The translations under genes and the position numbers were made by a program. From assembly GCF_016097555.1 (NCBI RefSeq), contig NC_054702.1:106856628-106920627 (forward strand): 64,000 bases of DNA. The letters run 5' to 3'. Position 1 is the first letter of the stretch, and every line of letters starts with the position of its first letter. This document shows, piece by piece, positions 11,571 to 21,430 of this stretch. Below the pieces are notes generated by a model that did not search any database, had not been told where the DNA came from, and worked only from the letters and a program-made list of their open reading frames with translations. This stretch comes from Gigantopelta aegis. Taxonomy: Eukaryota; Mollusca; Gastropoda; Neomphalida; Peltospiridae.

Positions 11571-12066
11571 ACTATGTACAATCACTTTGGATTAACTATT
11601 TTATATGTAAAATGCTAATTTGGCGTTCATTTTGTTTTTGGCAATCCTGGATTAAAAAAAAAATTAAAATGAGAATGTCATCCACAATATTTGAATTCAG
11701 CATACCCAAATTATGTAAAATCAACCGAATGATAAATTCTACCTCAAAATGCCCTAACTTGAAACATTTTCCAAAAGTAGTCCTAGACTTCAAAGACTAT
11801 CACTGATGATGCAATGTTGAGTAGGAGAGCTTTGTGTGAATTGGGCCCCACCAGTTTTATAATCTTCTTAATCTTATTCTTTAACAACAATTGACCATTG
11901 TTTCTGGCTTCAATCTTCTTTTTCACCACTGTTCCATTATCACAAGCTGTTAAATGTTTGTTTTGTTTTGTGTTTTGTTTTGCGTAGTTTAACCCCATAG
12001 GCCTACATTGTTTTGATGGTCTGATCATAACATTTCGTTTGAATACGAATACGACTCCTCACAGTG
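11571..12066. other. no gene recognised
   Basis: AT-rich spacer with short unsupported frames only. Confidence 0.4.
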
Positions 12067-12067
12067 A

Positions 12068-12338
12068 ATGAAATGGTTTATTTATCTACGCACTCAACAC
12101 ATTTTATTTACGGTTATATGGCGTCGGACATATGGTTAAGGACCACACAGACATTGAGGAAAGAAACACACTGTAGCCACTTCATCTTTTATATCCACCA
12201 TCCCAAAGAGAGGATAGCAGTGATGGTATGGTGCAATGGCTGGAGCGAGAAATAGCCCAATGGGCCCACCGACGGGGATCGATCTCAAACCGACCGCGCA
12301 TCAAGCGAGCGCGTTACCACTGGGCTACGTCCCGCCCC
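12068..12338 (-). mobile_element. SINE, head A, tail T2
   Basis: The reversed T2 tail includes CGCACTCAACACATTTTATT, then ACGGTTATATGGCGTCGGAC, the shared central block (partly deleted) and an intact-looking head: GGGGATCGATCTCAAACCGA (box B region) and CCACTGGGCTACGTCCCGCC (box A region). Confidence 0.88.
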
Positions 12339-12514
12339 TCCTTTGTTTGACACCATATAGCCAATATTTGAGATGTCGTTTAAAATCTATTCACTTGGTT
12401 ATGTATTTCGTTACGTCGATTGGTTCGATAACGACGTCATTAAACGATGTGTACACCGATTTTATAACGAGGACGTATTACCAACTTTAAATAAAATAAA
12501 TCTTACTGTAATTA

Positions 12515-12807
12515 CATAAAATATTAGTGGCTGCATATTAAAAGTGTTTCTGGTTGTTCTAATATTTGTACTCGGTTAAATTTCATTTTTTTTCCTAAAC
12601 AATATTTTTTCTTCGTACGTACGAAATTATTTGAAGACAAAATCCAGTGTGGGCTTCTTTCAAATATTAAGACGACCAGAAACACTGAATATACAGACAC
12701 TGATATTCTAAACAAGAAAATATATTTAATATGTAAGTTCAATCGTAGAAATATTTTATTAGTGGGAAACATCTTAAAATGCAGCAAACTCAGAAATGTC
12801 CCTGTAA
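12515..12807 (-). mobile_element. MITE fragment of the TTAA family
   Basis: Carries the same terminal sequence as the element at 18820-19481 (TGCAGCAAACTCAGAAATGT ending in CCCT) and the same internal ATTTCGTACGTACG-type segment, in opposite orientation. The far end is truncated near 12515. Confidence 0.7.
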
Positions 12808-12810
12808 GTG

Positions 12811-12945
12811 AGGAAAAGTTTGTTTTGTTTAACGACACCACTTTAGATGAATGTTTATATATGACAATAGTTAATTAAATTTAATATTAGCAATTAAAGG
12901 CCGTGGTATGAACTGTCCTGTCTATGGGAAATAGAGAAATATCTT
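12811..12945 (-). mobile_element. SINE T1 tail and central-block fragments
   Basis: GTTTGTTTTGTTTAACGACA at 12819 is a T1 tail; separate GGCCGTGGTATGAACTGTCC at about 12900 is a plus-oriented central block. The latter has a counterpart in copy A near 3940, at the outer boundary of detectable duplication homology. Confidence 0.6.
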
Positions 12946-12989
12946 ACTGCTTTATTGGTAGGAGTAGCTCATGCGGGGCTGTAGTAGGT

Positions 12990-13018
12990 CTGTCTGTCTG
13001 TCTGTCTGTCTGTAGTAG

Positions 13019-13112
<94 letters not shown>
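12990..13112. repeat. (TCTG)n-(TC)n microsatellite
   Basis: Two blocks of TCTG units followed by about 62 bases of TC. Frames across it are dipeptide artefacts. Confidence 0.96.
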
Positions 13113-13115
<3 letters not shown>

Positions 13116-13447
13116 GTATAGAAATAACCATTTCTTAGACGCCAAATAGGCGTAAATATTCCTTTCCTGTAATCTTTTGTTGACTTTTTTGTTCCCCAAG
13201 TTATTACATGTATATTATTTTTATTTTTAGCAGTACATACATCTGTGGAAATTACACTCAAGATTCAAATTTAGATTGTGATGTTATGTCAACCAAACTG
13301 TGTAGATTTACTATGACCTTGAGCTTTACCACCAAATTCGAGTCTTACTCAATATATGCTCGGAACCTGGTTTTGCACAATGAGCTTGCTTAATTTAAGT
13401 TTAAAATGATACTTGAATGAAATGTTTCAATGAATAATGAACATTTA

Positions 13448-13535
13448 GAGTTTGTTTTGTTTAACGACACCACTAGAGCAAATTGATTTATTAATTATTG
13501 GCTATTGGATGTGAAATATTTGGTAATTTGGTAAT
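13448..13535 (-). mobile_element. SINE T1 tail fragment
   Basis: GTTTGTTTTGTTTAACGACA, then CATTGATTTATTAA-like and GGCTATTGGATGTGAAATAT, stopping before the central block. This fits 5' truncation on reverse transcription. Confidence 0.8.
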
Positions 13536-13639
13536 CATTAAAGTTTCAACGAGAATTATATTTTTAAAATTTAAAAATATTGTGTTTTACATCTAAGATG
13601 TACTATTTATCTGTACAAAGGGACAGTGATCATCGCCTG

Positions 13640-14073
13640 CCTTCTAAACCTGAAGTGCGGTCTACACAATACTTGGTGCGCTGTTGCCTGTTGGTGACGA
13701 TGTAACAGAACAAAGTACTGATGTACGCTCATGGTCGTACTTTGTAATCACCTAATCGGTTGCGTACAGTTCTTCCACTGATTGACCTTAACTCAGGGAT
13801 GTATTGTAATGTTAAACTTGTCATTTCCAAATGATTCCTCATGTCTACCCGCTTGATATGGACGATTTGGTAATGTGACATTAGGTGTCGACTCCCTAAA
13901 CATGGAAGATCCCTAGTATCCCTAAACTGTCGAGAACATCTCCGCAGACACTGCATAGTGTTCTGATGAACACTAATGAACACCAAAATGACTAGCAACA
14001 ACGTTTGTGCCATTATAACCTCAATCATACCCATCGTTCGAGGAAGTTCATTTTCTTGGAGGCGTGGCATCAC
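13640..14073 (-). pseudogene. Tc1/mariner transposase N-terminal relic
   Basis: From the ATG at 14073 the minus strand reads MPRLQENE, then VHQNTMQCLRR, DTRDLPCLGSRH and ISGRTVRNRLGDYKVRP. These are the paired helix-turn-helix and linker segments typical of Tc1-like transposases; the 46-kb element has [16 protein letters not shown] and [10 protein letters not shown] at the same places. The catalytic DDE part is absent and the reading degrades after 13729. It is a different, older family than the 46-kb copy. Confidence 0.72.
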
Positions 14074-14300
14074 ACTGACGACCATCAGATACCAACAAAA
14101 GTATTTTTCTGAGTGATAATAATCCATACAATAGTTTTAGAGTCCAATGATAAGAAAAATGACGTCAAACAGGAGCACGTGACCAATAATGTTAGTAATG
14201 CAACTTGTGATCACAAAGCATGAATAGCTCGTGCAACTGACAAGACACCGCTGGAATATGCAATTATTTGGGCACAGGAACGTTTTTCCCGCGAGTACAT

Positions 14301-14517
14301 AATCTTAGAGAGGAAACCCGCACATTTTTTTTTCAGTAGTAGTAAGGGATCTTTTACACGCACTATCCCACAGACAAGATAACACATACCACGGCCTTTG
14401 ATATACCATTCGTGGCGCACTGGTTGGAACAAGAAATAGCCCAACGGGTCCACTGACGGAGATCGATCCTAGACCGACCCCGCACCAAGCGCGAGCTTTA
14501 CCGGTAGATCCCCCCTC
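14301..14517 (-). mobile_element. SINE, head A, tail missing
   Basis: AATCTTAGAGAGGAAACCCG, AGGGATCTTTTACACGCACT, CATACCACGGCCTTTGATAT and GGAGATCGATCCTAGACCGA identify the body and head. The T1/T2 tail is lost. Confidence 0.85.
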
Positions 14518-14745
14518 TTGAATAATGAACATTGTAAATAATGAACAGAGTAAATAATGAACAGGGTAAATAATGAACAGAGTAAATAATGAACATTGTA
14601 AATAATGAACATTGTAAATAATGAACATTGTAAACAGAGTAAATAATGAACAGGGTAAATAATGAACAGGGTAAATAATAAACAGGGTAAATAATGAACA
14701 GGATAAATAATGAACAGAGTAAATAATGAACAGGGTAAATTAATA
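14518..14745. repeat. minisatellite, about 18-bp unit
   Basis: About twelve units of TAAATAATGAACAGGG with AGAG and ATTG variants. A single unit (GAATAATGAACAGGATAAAT) exists at the matching place in copy A near 4338, so the array expanded in copy B only. Confidence 0.93.
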
Positions 14746-14787
14746 ATTATAAATGATCAATAAACTTCAAGTTATGTTGAAATGTTT

Positions 14788-14793
14788 TTTATT
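14788..14793 (-). terminator. polyadenylation signal AATAAA of VWC-B
   Basis: AATAAA on the minus strand 20 bases after the VWC-B stop, positionally matching VWC-A. Confidence 0.65.
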
Positions 14794-14813
14794 TGTTTCA
14801 TCTTTGTAGTCGG

Positions 14814-14830
14814 TCATTCCAAATGAAAAC
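14814..14830 (-). CDS. VWC-B exon 3: last codons and stop
   Basis: Acceptor TTGTTTTGTAG, completion of the split glycine, F-H-L-E and TGA. The 17 coding bases match the VWC-A exon in length and phase. Confidence 0.72.
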
Positions 14831-17800
14831 CTACAAAACAAAAGCAATATTGTTAGTCCTCGAATATGTTATAAATTGAATACCATAGTGTTGGTACTAC
14901 AAAGAAAAATGAACATTTGGTATAAATACAATGCAGTTTAACACACATGCAAACAGCATATAGAATGTAAATACGTGTATACGTTATTTATATAATTGGG
15001 CATCATTGTGGGAAGTAAAAGTAAAGGAAATGATAAAACTTATGGAATGAATGAATAAATAAAGTCATTGTATCAAGATTCTTAATAATTGTTTATCCAG
15101 ACACAGTGGGCCAAATATACAAAGTCCGTAATCTGTATGTGTAAATGTAATCCACAATACAAAGTCCGTAATCTGTATGTGTAAATGTAATCCACAATAC
15201 AAAGTCCGTAATCTGTATGTGTAAATGTAATCCACAATACAAAGTCCGTAATCTGTATATGTAAATGTCATCCACAATACAAAGTCCGTAATCTGTATGT
15301 GTAAATGTAATCCACAATACAAAGTCCGTAATCTGTATGTGTAAATGTAATCCACAATACACAGAAGATCGGATACGTCCGCAGCACTCTTACATGGATT
15401 CTACTAACCCAATGTAATAGAAAGTGAATGCTGAAACATTACTGATTACGTATGTATACATATAATATACACATTCGAATTGCGGACAAATGGAATTTGC
15501 GCCTTACATCTGTGTAATTACATACATTTACAATGCCGAAACACCTACGTTTAAGAAACAACAGGCATCGTAAATTCAGCACAGTATATTTAGTTTGCCT
15601 ATTTTCAATGAAATATTAATTCAATTTAAGTTACGTTGTTGTGCTGCTATCCAAATATGATTCATGAACGCTGTTCTGGGCACACCCTTGATACTGGTTA
15701 GTGAGAATGAAGTCTGTGTATAGGTTTTATACACACACACACACACACACCACTGAGAGATGGTACTGGGATGTGAATGCAGTACCTACCAGCCTTGAGT
15801 GCGATGACTAAACCGTGGCCGGTTCACCAAGTTTGAAGTCTTCTTTTAATATTTATTATACGACACATTGCCGATGTTTGATGGTAATTTAAGTACGAAA
15901 ATAAATAAATTATTAACTGATTTTTTATTTTCCATTGAGCAAACTCAAAATTCTATGGTTTTTCAGACCTGGGAAAGAAAGAAATGTTTTATTTAACGAC
16001 GCACTCAACACATTTCAGACCTGGGAATGACATTTACAAATTCCATGAAATTCCAAGATTTCCATAACCAGTATGAACCGAGATGTCTCATTTTGAATTT
16101 AAAATGGATCAATTTGATTTATTAAATAATCATTTCGGTCATTCACCATTACTTTTTAAGATGAGTACCTGGTGGGCAAATCTGTTCATATCCACAGCAA
16201 GTTCCTTCAATTTTTTTCATTTCACAGCAAACACTCTCTCCTTCAGGAGATAGTCGACATTCTGGCCCGGCTACCATACATGCCAGTGTGCTGCACTGGT
16301 AGCTACCCCATTCATGACAAATGCACGTGGTGCACGGCTCTGGACGTTCCTCGTACCCGATGGGATAGGTTTTGTTTCCGTGTTTGCAACCCTTTTCCAC
16401 ACATACCGGACAGCAGCCACTGTCATCCCACTGAAACAGTATGAATAAACATGAGACAATAATAAGATCTTACTGGTCACTCCTGTTTTTTTGTCATCGG
16501 CAAAGATATTGCTTGTTCACATGGCCTCCCATCTAACCAAACTTGGAACATTCGTTTGCAAAAAAAGAACACTTAAACACAAAATGACATTGGCTCGTAT
16601 CCAATGTACTAAGTATATTCATTCATCCACCGATCTGCAAGTCCGTCCGTCCACCCATCCTTCAGTCTGTTTCCGTCCTAGATGACGTACATCCCAAATT
16701 AACCGCACAAGATATTATCTTCTTTTTTATATCAGTATTTACTTGAAATGATGTCACGGGTGGGATTTAGCTCGCTTGGTAGAGTGGTGGGCTGTACTCC
16801 TTGGTTCATAGGATCACCCACCCCCCGGACTCCTCGGACGATCAATTCTCCGATTGCATTTTGATCTATCCCAAACCAATGTCCTATGAGTCATATATCA
16901 AAAGCCATGGTATGTGCTGTCTTGTCTGTGGGAAAGCGCATAAAAAAGATCCCTTGCTGCTAATGGAAAAAAGTAGGTTTTTCTCTAAATCTGTCAGAAT
17001 TAGCAAATGTTTCACACCCAATAGCCAGACCGGCCTCGGTGGCGTCGTGGTAGGCCAGCGGTCTACAGGCTGGTAGGTACTGGGTTCGGATCCCAGTCGT
17101 GGCATGGGATTTTTAATCCAGATACCGACTACAAACCCTGAGCGAGTGCTCCGCAAGGCTCAATGGGTAGGTGTAAACCACTTGCACCGACCAGTGATCC
17201 ATAACTGATTCAACAAAGGCCATGGTTTGTGCTATCCTGCCTGTGGGAAGTGCAAATAAAAGATCCCTTGCTGCTAATCGGAAGAGTAGCCCATGTAGTG
17301 GCGACAGCTGGTTTCCTCTCAAAATCTGTGTGATCCGTAACCATATGTCTGACGCCGTATAACCGTAAATAAGATGTGTTGAGTGCGTCGTTAAATAAAA
17401 CATTTCTTTCTTTACACCCAATAGCCAATTATTAATAAATCAATGTGCTCTAGTGGTGTTGTTAAACAACAAAAACTTTTTTCTGAAAGACCATAAAATC
17501 TCGAGTCGTCGATGGACACCCCCACCCGCCCTAACCAGAGTCCCATTACTGGTACATCAAACGGCTGCGCTATGGACTATCCTGAATAGTGGAAAATGCA
17601 TATAAGAGAGTCACTGCTGCTTTTTTATTAGGAGTAACCTATGTGGCAGCATCGGTTTTTTTCTTTCTCTTTATCTCGACCAAATGTTGTTACAACCACC
17701 AAGAAACCAAACCAAAGGTCGTATGAGCGATAAGGCCAGTAAAGCTTCGACCAATGTTTAATTTTTAATTTTAAAGAGAAAGAAAGAAAAAAAAGTAGAA

Positions 17801-18058
17801 AATGAAAGACACCCCCCCCCCCCCCCCCCCCCTTAAAAAAACCCCATACAGTGCCGTTAGTCCTGCTCAAAAATACTATCGCCAAAAACTGTGGTCAAAA
17901 CAGATTTCTGCTTCAAGATGCCCCAGAATGGATCAAAAAGCATTTATTTAAAAACGAAAATGTGAGTGGGTTATTATTGCACATTAGGGGCTATTTCTCA
18001 CTGTGTACCACGACTGGCATATCAAAGGCCGTGATATGTTTTATTCTGTCTGTGGGAT

Positions 18059-18126
<68 letters not shown>

Positions 18127-20479
18127 CCCTTGCTACTAATGGAAACATGTAACGGGTTTTCTGTCAAAGACGGTGTGTCAAAATCACAAAATGTTTTACA
18201 CCCAATAGCAGATGATTAATAAACCAATGTGCCCTAGTGGCGTCGTTGAACAATATAAACTTTAGCTTTATTTTACACCCTTCACCCGTGGTGGAGTCAA
18301 AATAGGCCTTACCAATGATGTTGGGCTTCCTACTGGCCTGACTGAGATGCCATTAAACTTAATTATGTTCCTTTCAACTTTCCCTCGAGCATTTAGATAA
18401 GTGTAGCGCAAACATGTTAAGTACGTATGTGTGGATCCAGGCTTTTTTTCATGGGGCGGGAAGTTGTATATTAGCTGTGAATACATTTTTAAAAATTGGA
18501 TTTTTTTTGGATTTTTTTTAGTCTTGAGCAGTAATGATCAGTCCATATAAACTCCTTCCTAGTTCGGGGGCAGTTATTTCCACAATAAGACTGATTGGGA
18601 AAAAGGAGACGACATTTCAAAACCTTAAATAACCTGATTTCGGTTCACGTAATTGTTACCTATATAAATTGTTCATATAAACCCACCAATCACCTAAAAC
18701 TTGCTGCATTGATCTTACGTAATTTCAGCCGATACTGTACTGTAATTATAAGCACAAATACAAATATTTTATTGCAATACGTTAACGGCCTTATTATTAT
18801 TATTATTATTATTACTTAAAGGGACATTCCCGAGTTTGCTGCATTGTAAGATGTTTCCGATTAATAAAATATTTCTACGATTAAACCTCCATATTAAATA
18901 TACTTTCTTGTTTAGAATATCAGTGTCTGTATATTCAATGTGTTTTTCCCCTGCGCGTGCTGTAACCTCGTCGTGGTGCAGGGGTGTAACATTCTCTTTG
19001 AGAATGGCCAATACAGCACAAATTGAATTTAGAGTAAAAGTCAGTATCTTATCTGTGATATTTGTATTTGTATTTTTGCACAGTTCTTTACACTGTTTTT
19101 ATTTATATCTTGAATTTTTCTGTTGATGTTGATCATCACCTTGTTTGTTTCCATTACCATAGTTTGACACCCAATAGCCGATGTAGTTTTCGTGCTGGGG
19201 TGTCGTTAAACATTCATTCAATGTGTTTTTGGTCCTCGTAATATTTGTAAGAAGCTCAAACTGGAGTTTGTCTTCAAATAATTTCGTACGTACTAAAAAA
19301 TATTTTTTAGGAAATAAAATGAGATTTAACCTAGTACAAATATTAGAACGATCAGAAACACGTTTAATATACAGCCACTATTTCATGCAGAAATATATAT
19401 TTGATATGAGATTGTAGTCGTCAAAATGTCTCTGTTAGTCGATAACATCTTAAACATTGCAGCAAACTCAGGAATGTCCCTTTAAAAAACAAAAATCTTG
19501 GTATTTCAGACTTTCAGCCTTAGAGAGAAAACCCGCTACATTTTTCAATTAGTAGCAAGGGATCTTTTATATGCACCATCCCACAGACAGAGTAGTACAT
19601 ACCACGGCCTTTGATATGCCAGTCGTGGTGCACTGGCTGGAACAAGAATTTTCCAAAAATACACGAAAAACACACATTAGATGAAAGTATAATCATATTT
19701 AAATGACGACTCAATTATGTTTTGACGCATGCAAGTATGACTCGAGAAATCCATGTGCACACGGAAAGAAAACTCAATTATAAATGAATGAACACTCGGA
19801 TTTTTAAGAGAGAAAGAATACTCGTTTACTGACAAATTAATACCAACATATTGTTTTCTTTTTATAAAGGTTGAACATGGTAATAATGTTACAGAACATT
19901 TATAATTTAGAAAATCGGTTTTCGACTTACTCTGGTATAATGTGGTATTCACTACAACGAATAGGTGAGACCAAGTTACTTAAAATACCGACACCAAACC
20001 ACCAATCGCAGCTAAACCCGTGTTACTAACATAATTGAAAATGTTATTTCCAGAAAAAAAGAAATACCCCAGCCCCAACAAAAAAAGAAAGAAAAAAAAG
20101 AAAGAAAAAAAAAGAAAGAAAGAAAACAAATGAAGAAAAATCCCCGAACTATTTGAATGCATTCATATTTTATCAAGGAAAACAAAACAAACTAATGATT
20201 AATAAAAGAATAGTATGCACGTGAAGTACGCGATGTGTAATGTTTGATCGCTATAAATGTGAAGAACTATACCTTGATGCAAGCACGTTCGAGGGGAAAG
20301 CAAAGGGGACGCTGACAATCTGCCGATGCCGCACCCTCCGAACTACGACATCTACACATCTGGCAGTCCTCCTCCCATGTGTCACCAATCTGCTTGTCCC
20401 CACTCTCCGTGTGACAAACCTCATCACAAACACTCAAACCCAACACACAAAATATCGCGACAAACTTCAAACCCTCCAT
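14814..20479 (-). CDS. VWC-B: secreted protein with two VWC-like domains (three exons)
   Basis: Join of 20273-20479, 16169-16430 and 14814-14830 on the minus strand gives 161 residues, exactly as long as VWC-A with identical phases. Residues 1-19 form the signal peptide; domain 1 (residues 22-79) is split by the first intron; domain 2 (84-156) lies in exon 2. All cysteines of VWC-A are conserved. Differences concentrate at residues 50-66 (DCQRPLCFPLERACIK against DCIHDLCPPPQIACIK) and throughout exon 2. No disabling change was seen, so both copies look functional. Probable role is an extracellular ligand-binding or matrix protein; this is inference from the domain type. Confidence 0.82.
15121..15360. 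repeat. 40-bp minisatellite, six units
   Basis: Six near-identical 40-bp units beginning AAAGTCCGTAATCTGTATGT and ending TCCACAATAC; one unit has TATAT for TATGT and one TCA for TAA. The low divergence indicates recent expansion. It sits in VWC-B intron 2. Confidence 0.97.
15665..15832 (-). mobile_element. SINE relic, head E, with internal (AC)n
   Basis: Homologous to 4745-4905: AACGCTGTTCTGGGCACACC, GCAGTACCTACCAGCCTTGA and GTGGCCGGTTC. An AC tract at 15731-15750 has grown inside it. Confidence 0.68.
15961..16026 (-). mobile_element. extremely 5'-truncated SINE tail T2 with 14-bp target duplication
   Basis: A 38-bp insert (15975-16012) equal to the last bases of tail T2 is flanked by perfect copies of TTTCAGACCTGGGA (15961-15974 and 16013-16026). 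VWC-A has one uninterrupted GCAGACCTGGAAATGACATT here, so the insert arrived after the gene duplication. Confidence 0.9.
16169..16430 (-). CDS. VWC-B exon 2: end of VWC domain 1 and VWC domain 2
   Basis: Acceptor TACTGTTTCAG, then TGGGATGAC; 87 codons plus one base; donor CCACCAG|GTACTC. Encodes GCCPVC, YPIGYEERPEPCTTCIC, VCCEMKKIEGTCC and QICPP. Same length as VWC-A exon 2, with substitutions spread along it. Confidence 0.84.
16757..17480 (+). mobile_element. SINE, head D, tail T1, interrupted
   Basis: The head GGGTGGGATTTAGCTCGCTT has tRNA-like box A. The body has AGCCATGGTATGTGCTGTCT and AAAGATCCCTTGCTGCTAAT. The element breaks at 17027 and resumes at 17414 with CAATTATTAATAAATCAATG and the T1 end GTTGTTAAACAACAAAAAC. 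Confidence 0.88.
17028..17413 (+). mobile_element. nested SINE, head B, tail T2, 14-bp target duplication
   Basis: Begins GACCGGCCTCGGTGGCGTCG, has box B-like GGGTTCGGATCCC and GGATTTTTAATCCAGATACC, the shared central block, then T2 (GTTGAGTGCGTCGTTAAATA, AAACATTTCTTTC). It is flanked by ACACCCAATAGCCA at 17014-17027 and 17414-17427, which belongs to the host SINE. Confidence 0.95.
17535..17665 (+). mobile_element. decayed SINE central-block fragment
   Basis: TACTGGTACATCAAACGG, GCTATGGACTATCCTGAATA, ATGCATATAAGAGAGTCACT and ACCTATGTGGCAGCATCGGT align to the middle of the family with many changes. Confidence 0.6.
17812..17832. repeat. poly(C) tract
   Basis: Twenty-one consecutive C residues, possibly length-variable or assembly-sensitive. 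Confidence 0.95.
17986..18265 (+). mobile_element. SINE fragment with internal (TA)n expansion, tail T1-like
   Basis: GGGGCTATTTCTCACTGTGT, ACCACGACTGGCATATCAAA and CTGTCTGTGGGATGG lead to about 60 bases of TA (18064-18124), then ATCCCTTGCTACTAATGG and a T1-like end. The microsatellite grew from the normal TGCATATAAAAGATCCC segment. Confidence 0.9.
18425..18660. repeat. intron block conserved between VWC copies
   Basis: Matches about 6105-6340 (for example GAAGTTGTATATTAGC, TGAGCAGT and the GGTTCAC/ATTGTTACC region), confirming that duplication homology covers intron 1. Confidence 0.6.
18820..19481. mobile_element. MITE with TTAA target sites (piggyBac-like)
   Basis: Terminal inverted repeats start AGGGACATTCC(C/T)GAGTTTG and continue for about 36 bp. 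TTAA occurs on both sides (18816-18819 and 19482-19485). TTAA duplication is the signature of piggyBac-type transposition; no transposase is present, so it is non-autonomous. About 283 bp of its length is a later nested insertion. Confidence 0.78.
18948..19216 (+). mobile_element. retroelement end with tail T3 nested in the MITE
   Basis: Flanked by the 14-bp duplication TTCAATGTGTTTTT (18934-18947 and 19217-19230). Ends in GACACCCAATAGCCGATGTA and GGGGTGTCGTTAAACATTCA. No tRNA-like head is evident, so it may be a 5'-truncated LINE 3' end rather than a SINE; the GTCGTTAAA end is shared with the SINE tails. Confidence 0.82.
19514..19652 (-). mobile_element. SINE central fragment
   Basis: CTTAGAGAGAAAACCCGCTA, AGGGATCTTTTATATGCACC, ACGGCCTTTGATATGCCAGT and TGGTGCACTGGCTGGAACAA. 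Both head and tail are missing. Confidence 0.85.
20273..20479 (-). CDS. VWC-B exon 1: signal peptide and first half of VWC domain 1
   Basis: ATG at 20479; 69 codons; donor ATCAAG|GTATAG, phase 0. Over the first 49 residues it differs from VWC-A at only two positions (E2, D19), and synonymous sites are nearly all identical too, unlike exon 2. Confidence 0.85.
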
Positions 20480-20532
20480 TTTCTGTCACAAGCTGAAACT
20501 AAGCAATGTGGGAAAATCTCGAGCAGACTCGG

Positions 20533-20540
20533 TTTAAATA
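20533..20540 (-). promoter_or_regulatory. TATA-like box of VWC-B
   Basis: TATTTAAA about 54 bases above the start codon in the same conserved CTATTTAAACCGAGTC context as VWC-A. Weaker upstream homology (for example TATCAGTTATTAGTGAA) continues to about 20940. Confidence 0.6.
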
Positions 20541-20940
20541 GCACCAGCATTGACAGACATTTAAAATGCAGTTGTTCAACAACTTATTAAAGTCATCAAA
20601 CAGTGGAGATCATCCATCTATTATGAAAATTATGGTTATTACCCACATGTAACAGTTCAGCTGCTCGTGGCCCACACAACTATATGATATGATCTTTTTC
20701 ACAACATAATAAGCATTTTGATGGCTACAAATATCTTGTGGCGAAATGTCGGAAATATCGGTGAAATGCAAATGGTATCAGTTATTAGTGAAAGTGACAC
20801 AGTTCTTATGCTAAAAACCAATTGCCATTTTACAGGGTCGACAAATAAAAAGATAAATACTTGTACATGGTGCGACCCCGATGAAATGTCAACGAGGAGC
20901 CTAATTTACTAAACTCTACCAACTCTGTGATCTTGCAGAG

Positions 20941-21241
20941 CGATGCACACAACTTTAAAGGACAATGCGATGTTTCATGAATTTAGCCGCAACAGTTTAT
21001 AATTTTCTTATTCTTATTAACAACAGCTGACCAATGTTCATTATGTATCCTTTGAAACTACACGTAAGGTCACTGGTATGCTACGACCACCTGTTGTATT
21101 ATCTAGATCGTATATTTTGAATTCGTTTCACATCATGTACTATGGCATCTACCATTCCATATATATAGTATACTGCACTGTTGTAACATGAATTAATAAC
21201 TGTCCCTGCAGTTGGTGACATCTTCTGACACCCATGATGTA
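20941..21241. other. spacer, end of duplication homology
   Basis: Homology to copy A fades near 20940. No gene or repeat recognised. Confidence 0.4.
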
Positions 21242-21430
21242 AGTTTGTTTTGTTTAACGAGACCACTAGAGCACATTGATTAATTAATCATCAGCTATTG
21301 GATGTCAAACATTTGGTAACCATAACAGTCTTAGAGAGGAAACCCGCTACATTTTTCCATTAGTATCAAGGGATCTTTTACATGCACTTTCCCACATACC
21401 TGAAAACATATACCACGGCCTTTGAACCAG
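21242..21430 (-). mobile_element. SINE, tail T1, head lost
   Basis: GTTTGTTTTGTTTAACGAGA, GGCTATTGG-like (AGCTATTGGATGTCAAACAT), AGAGAGGAAACCCGCTACAT and ATACCACGGCCTTTGAACCA. Confidence 0.88.
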
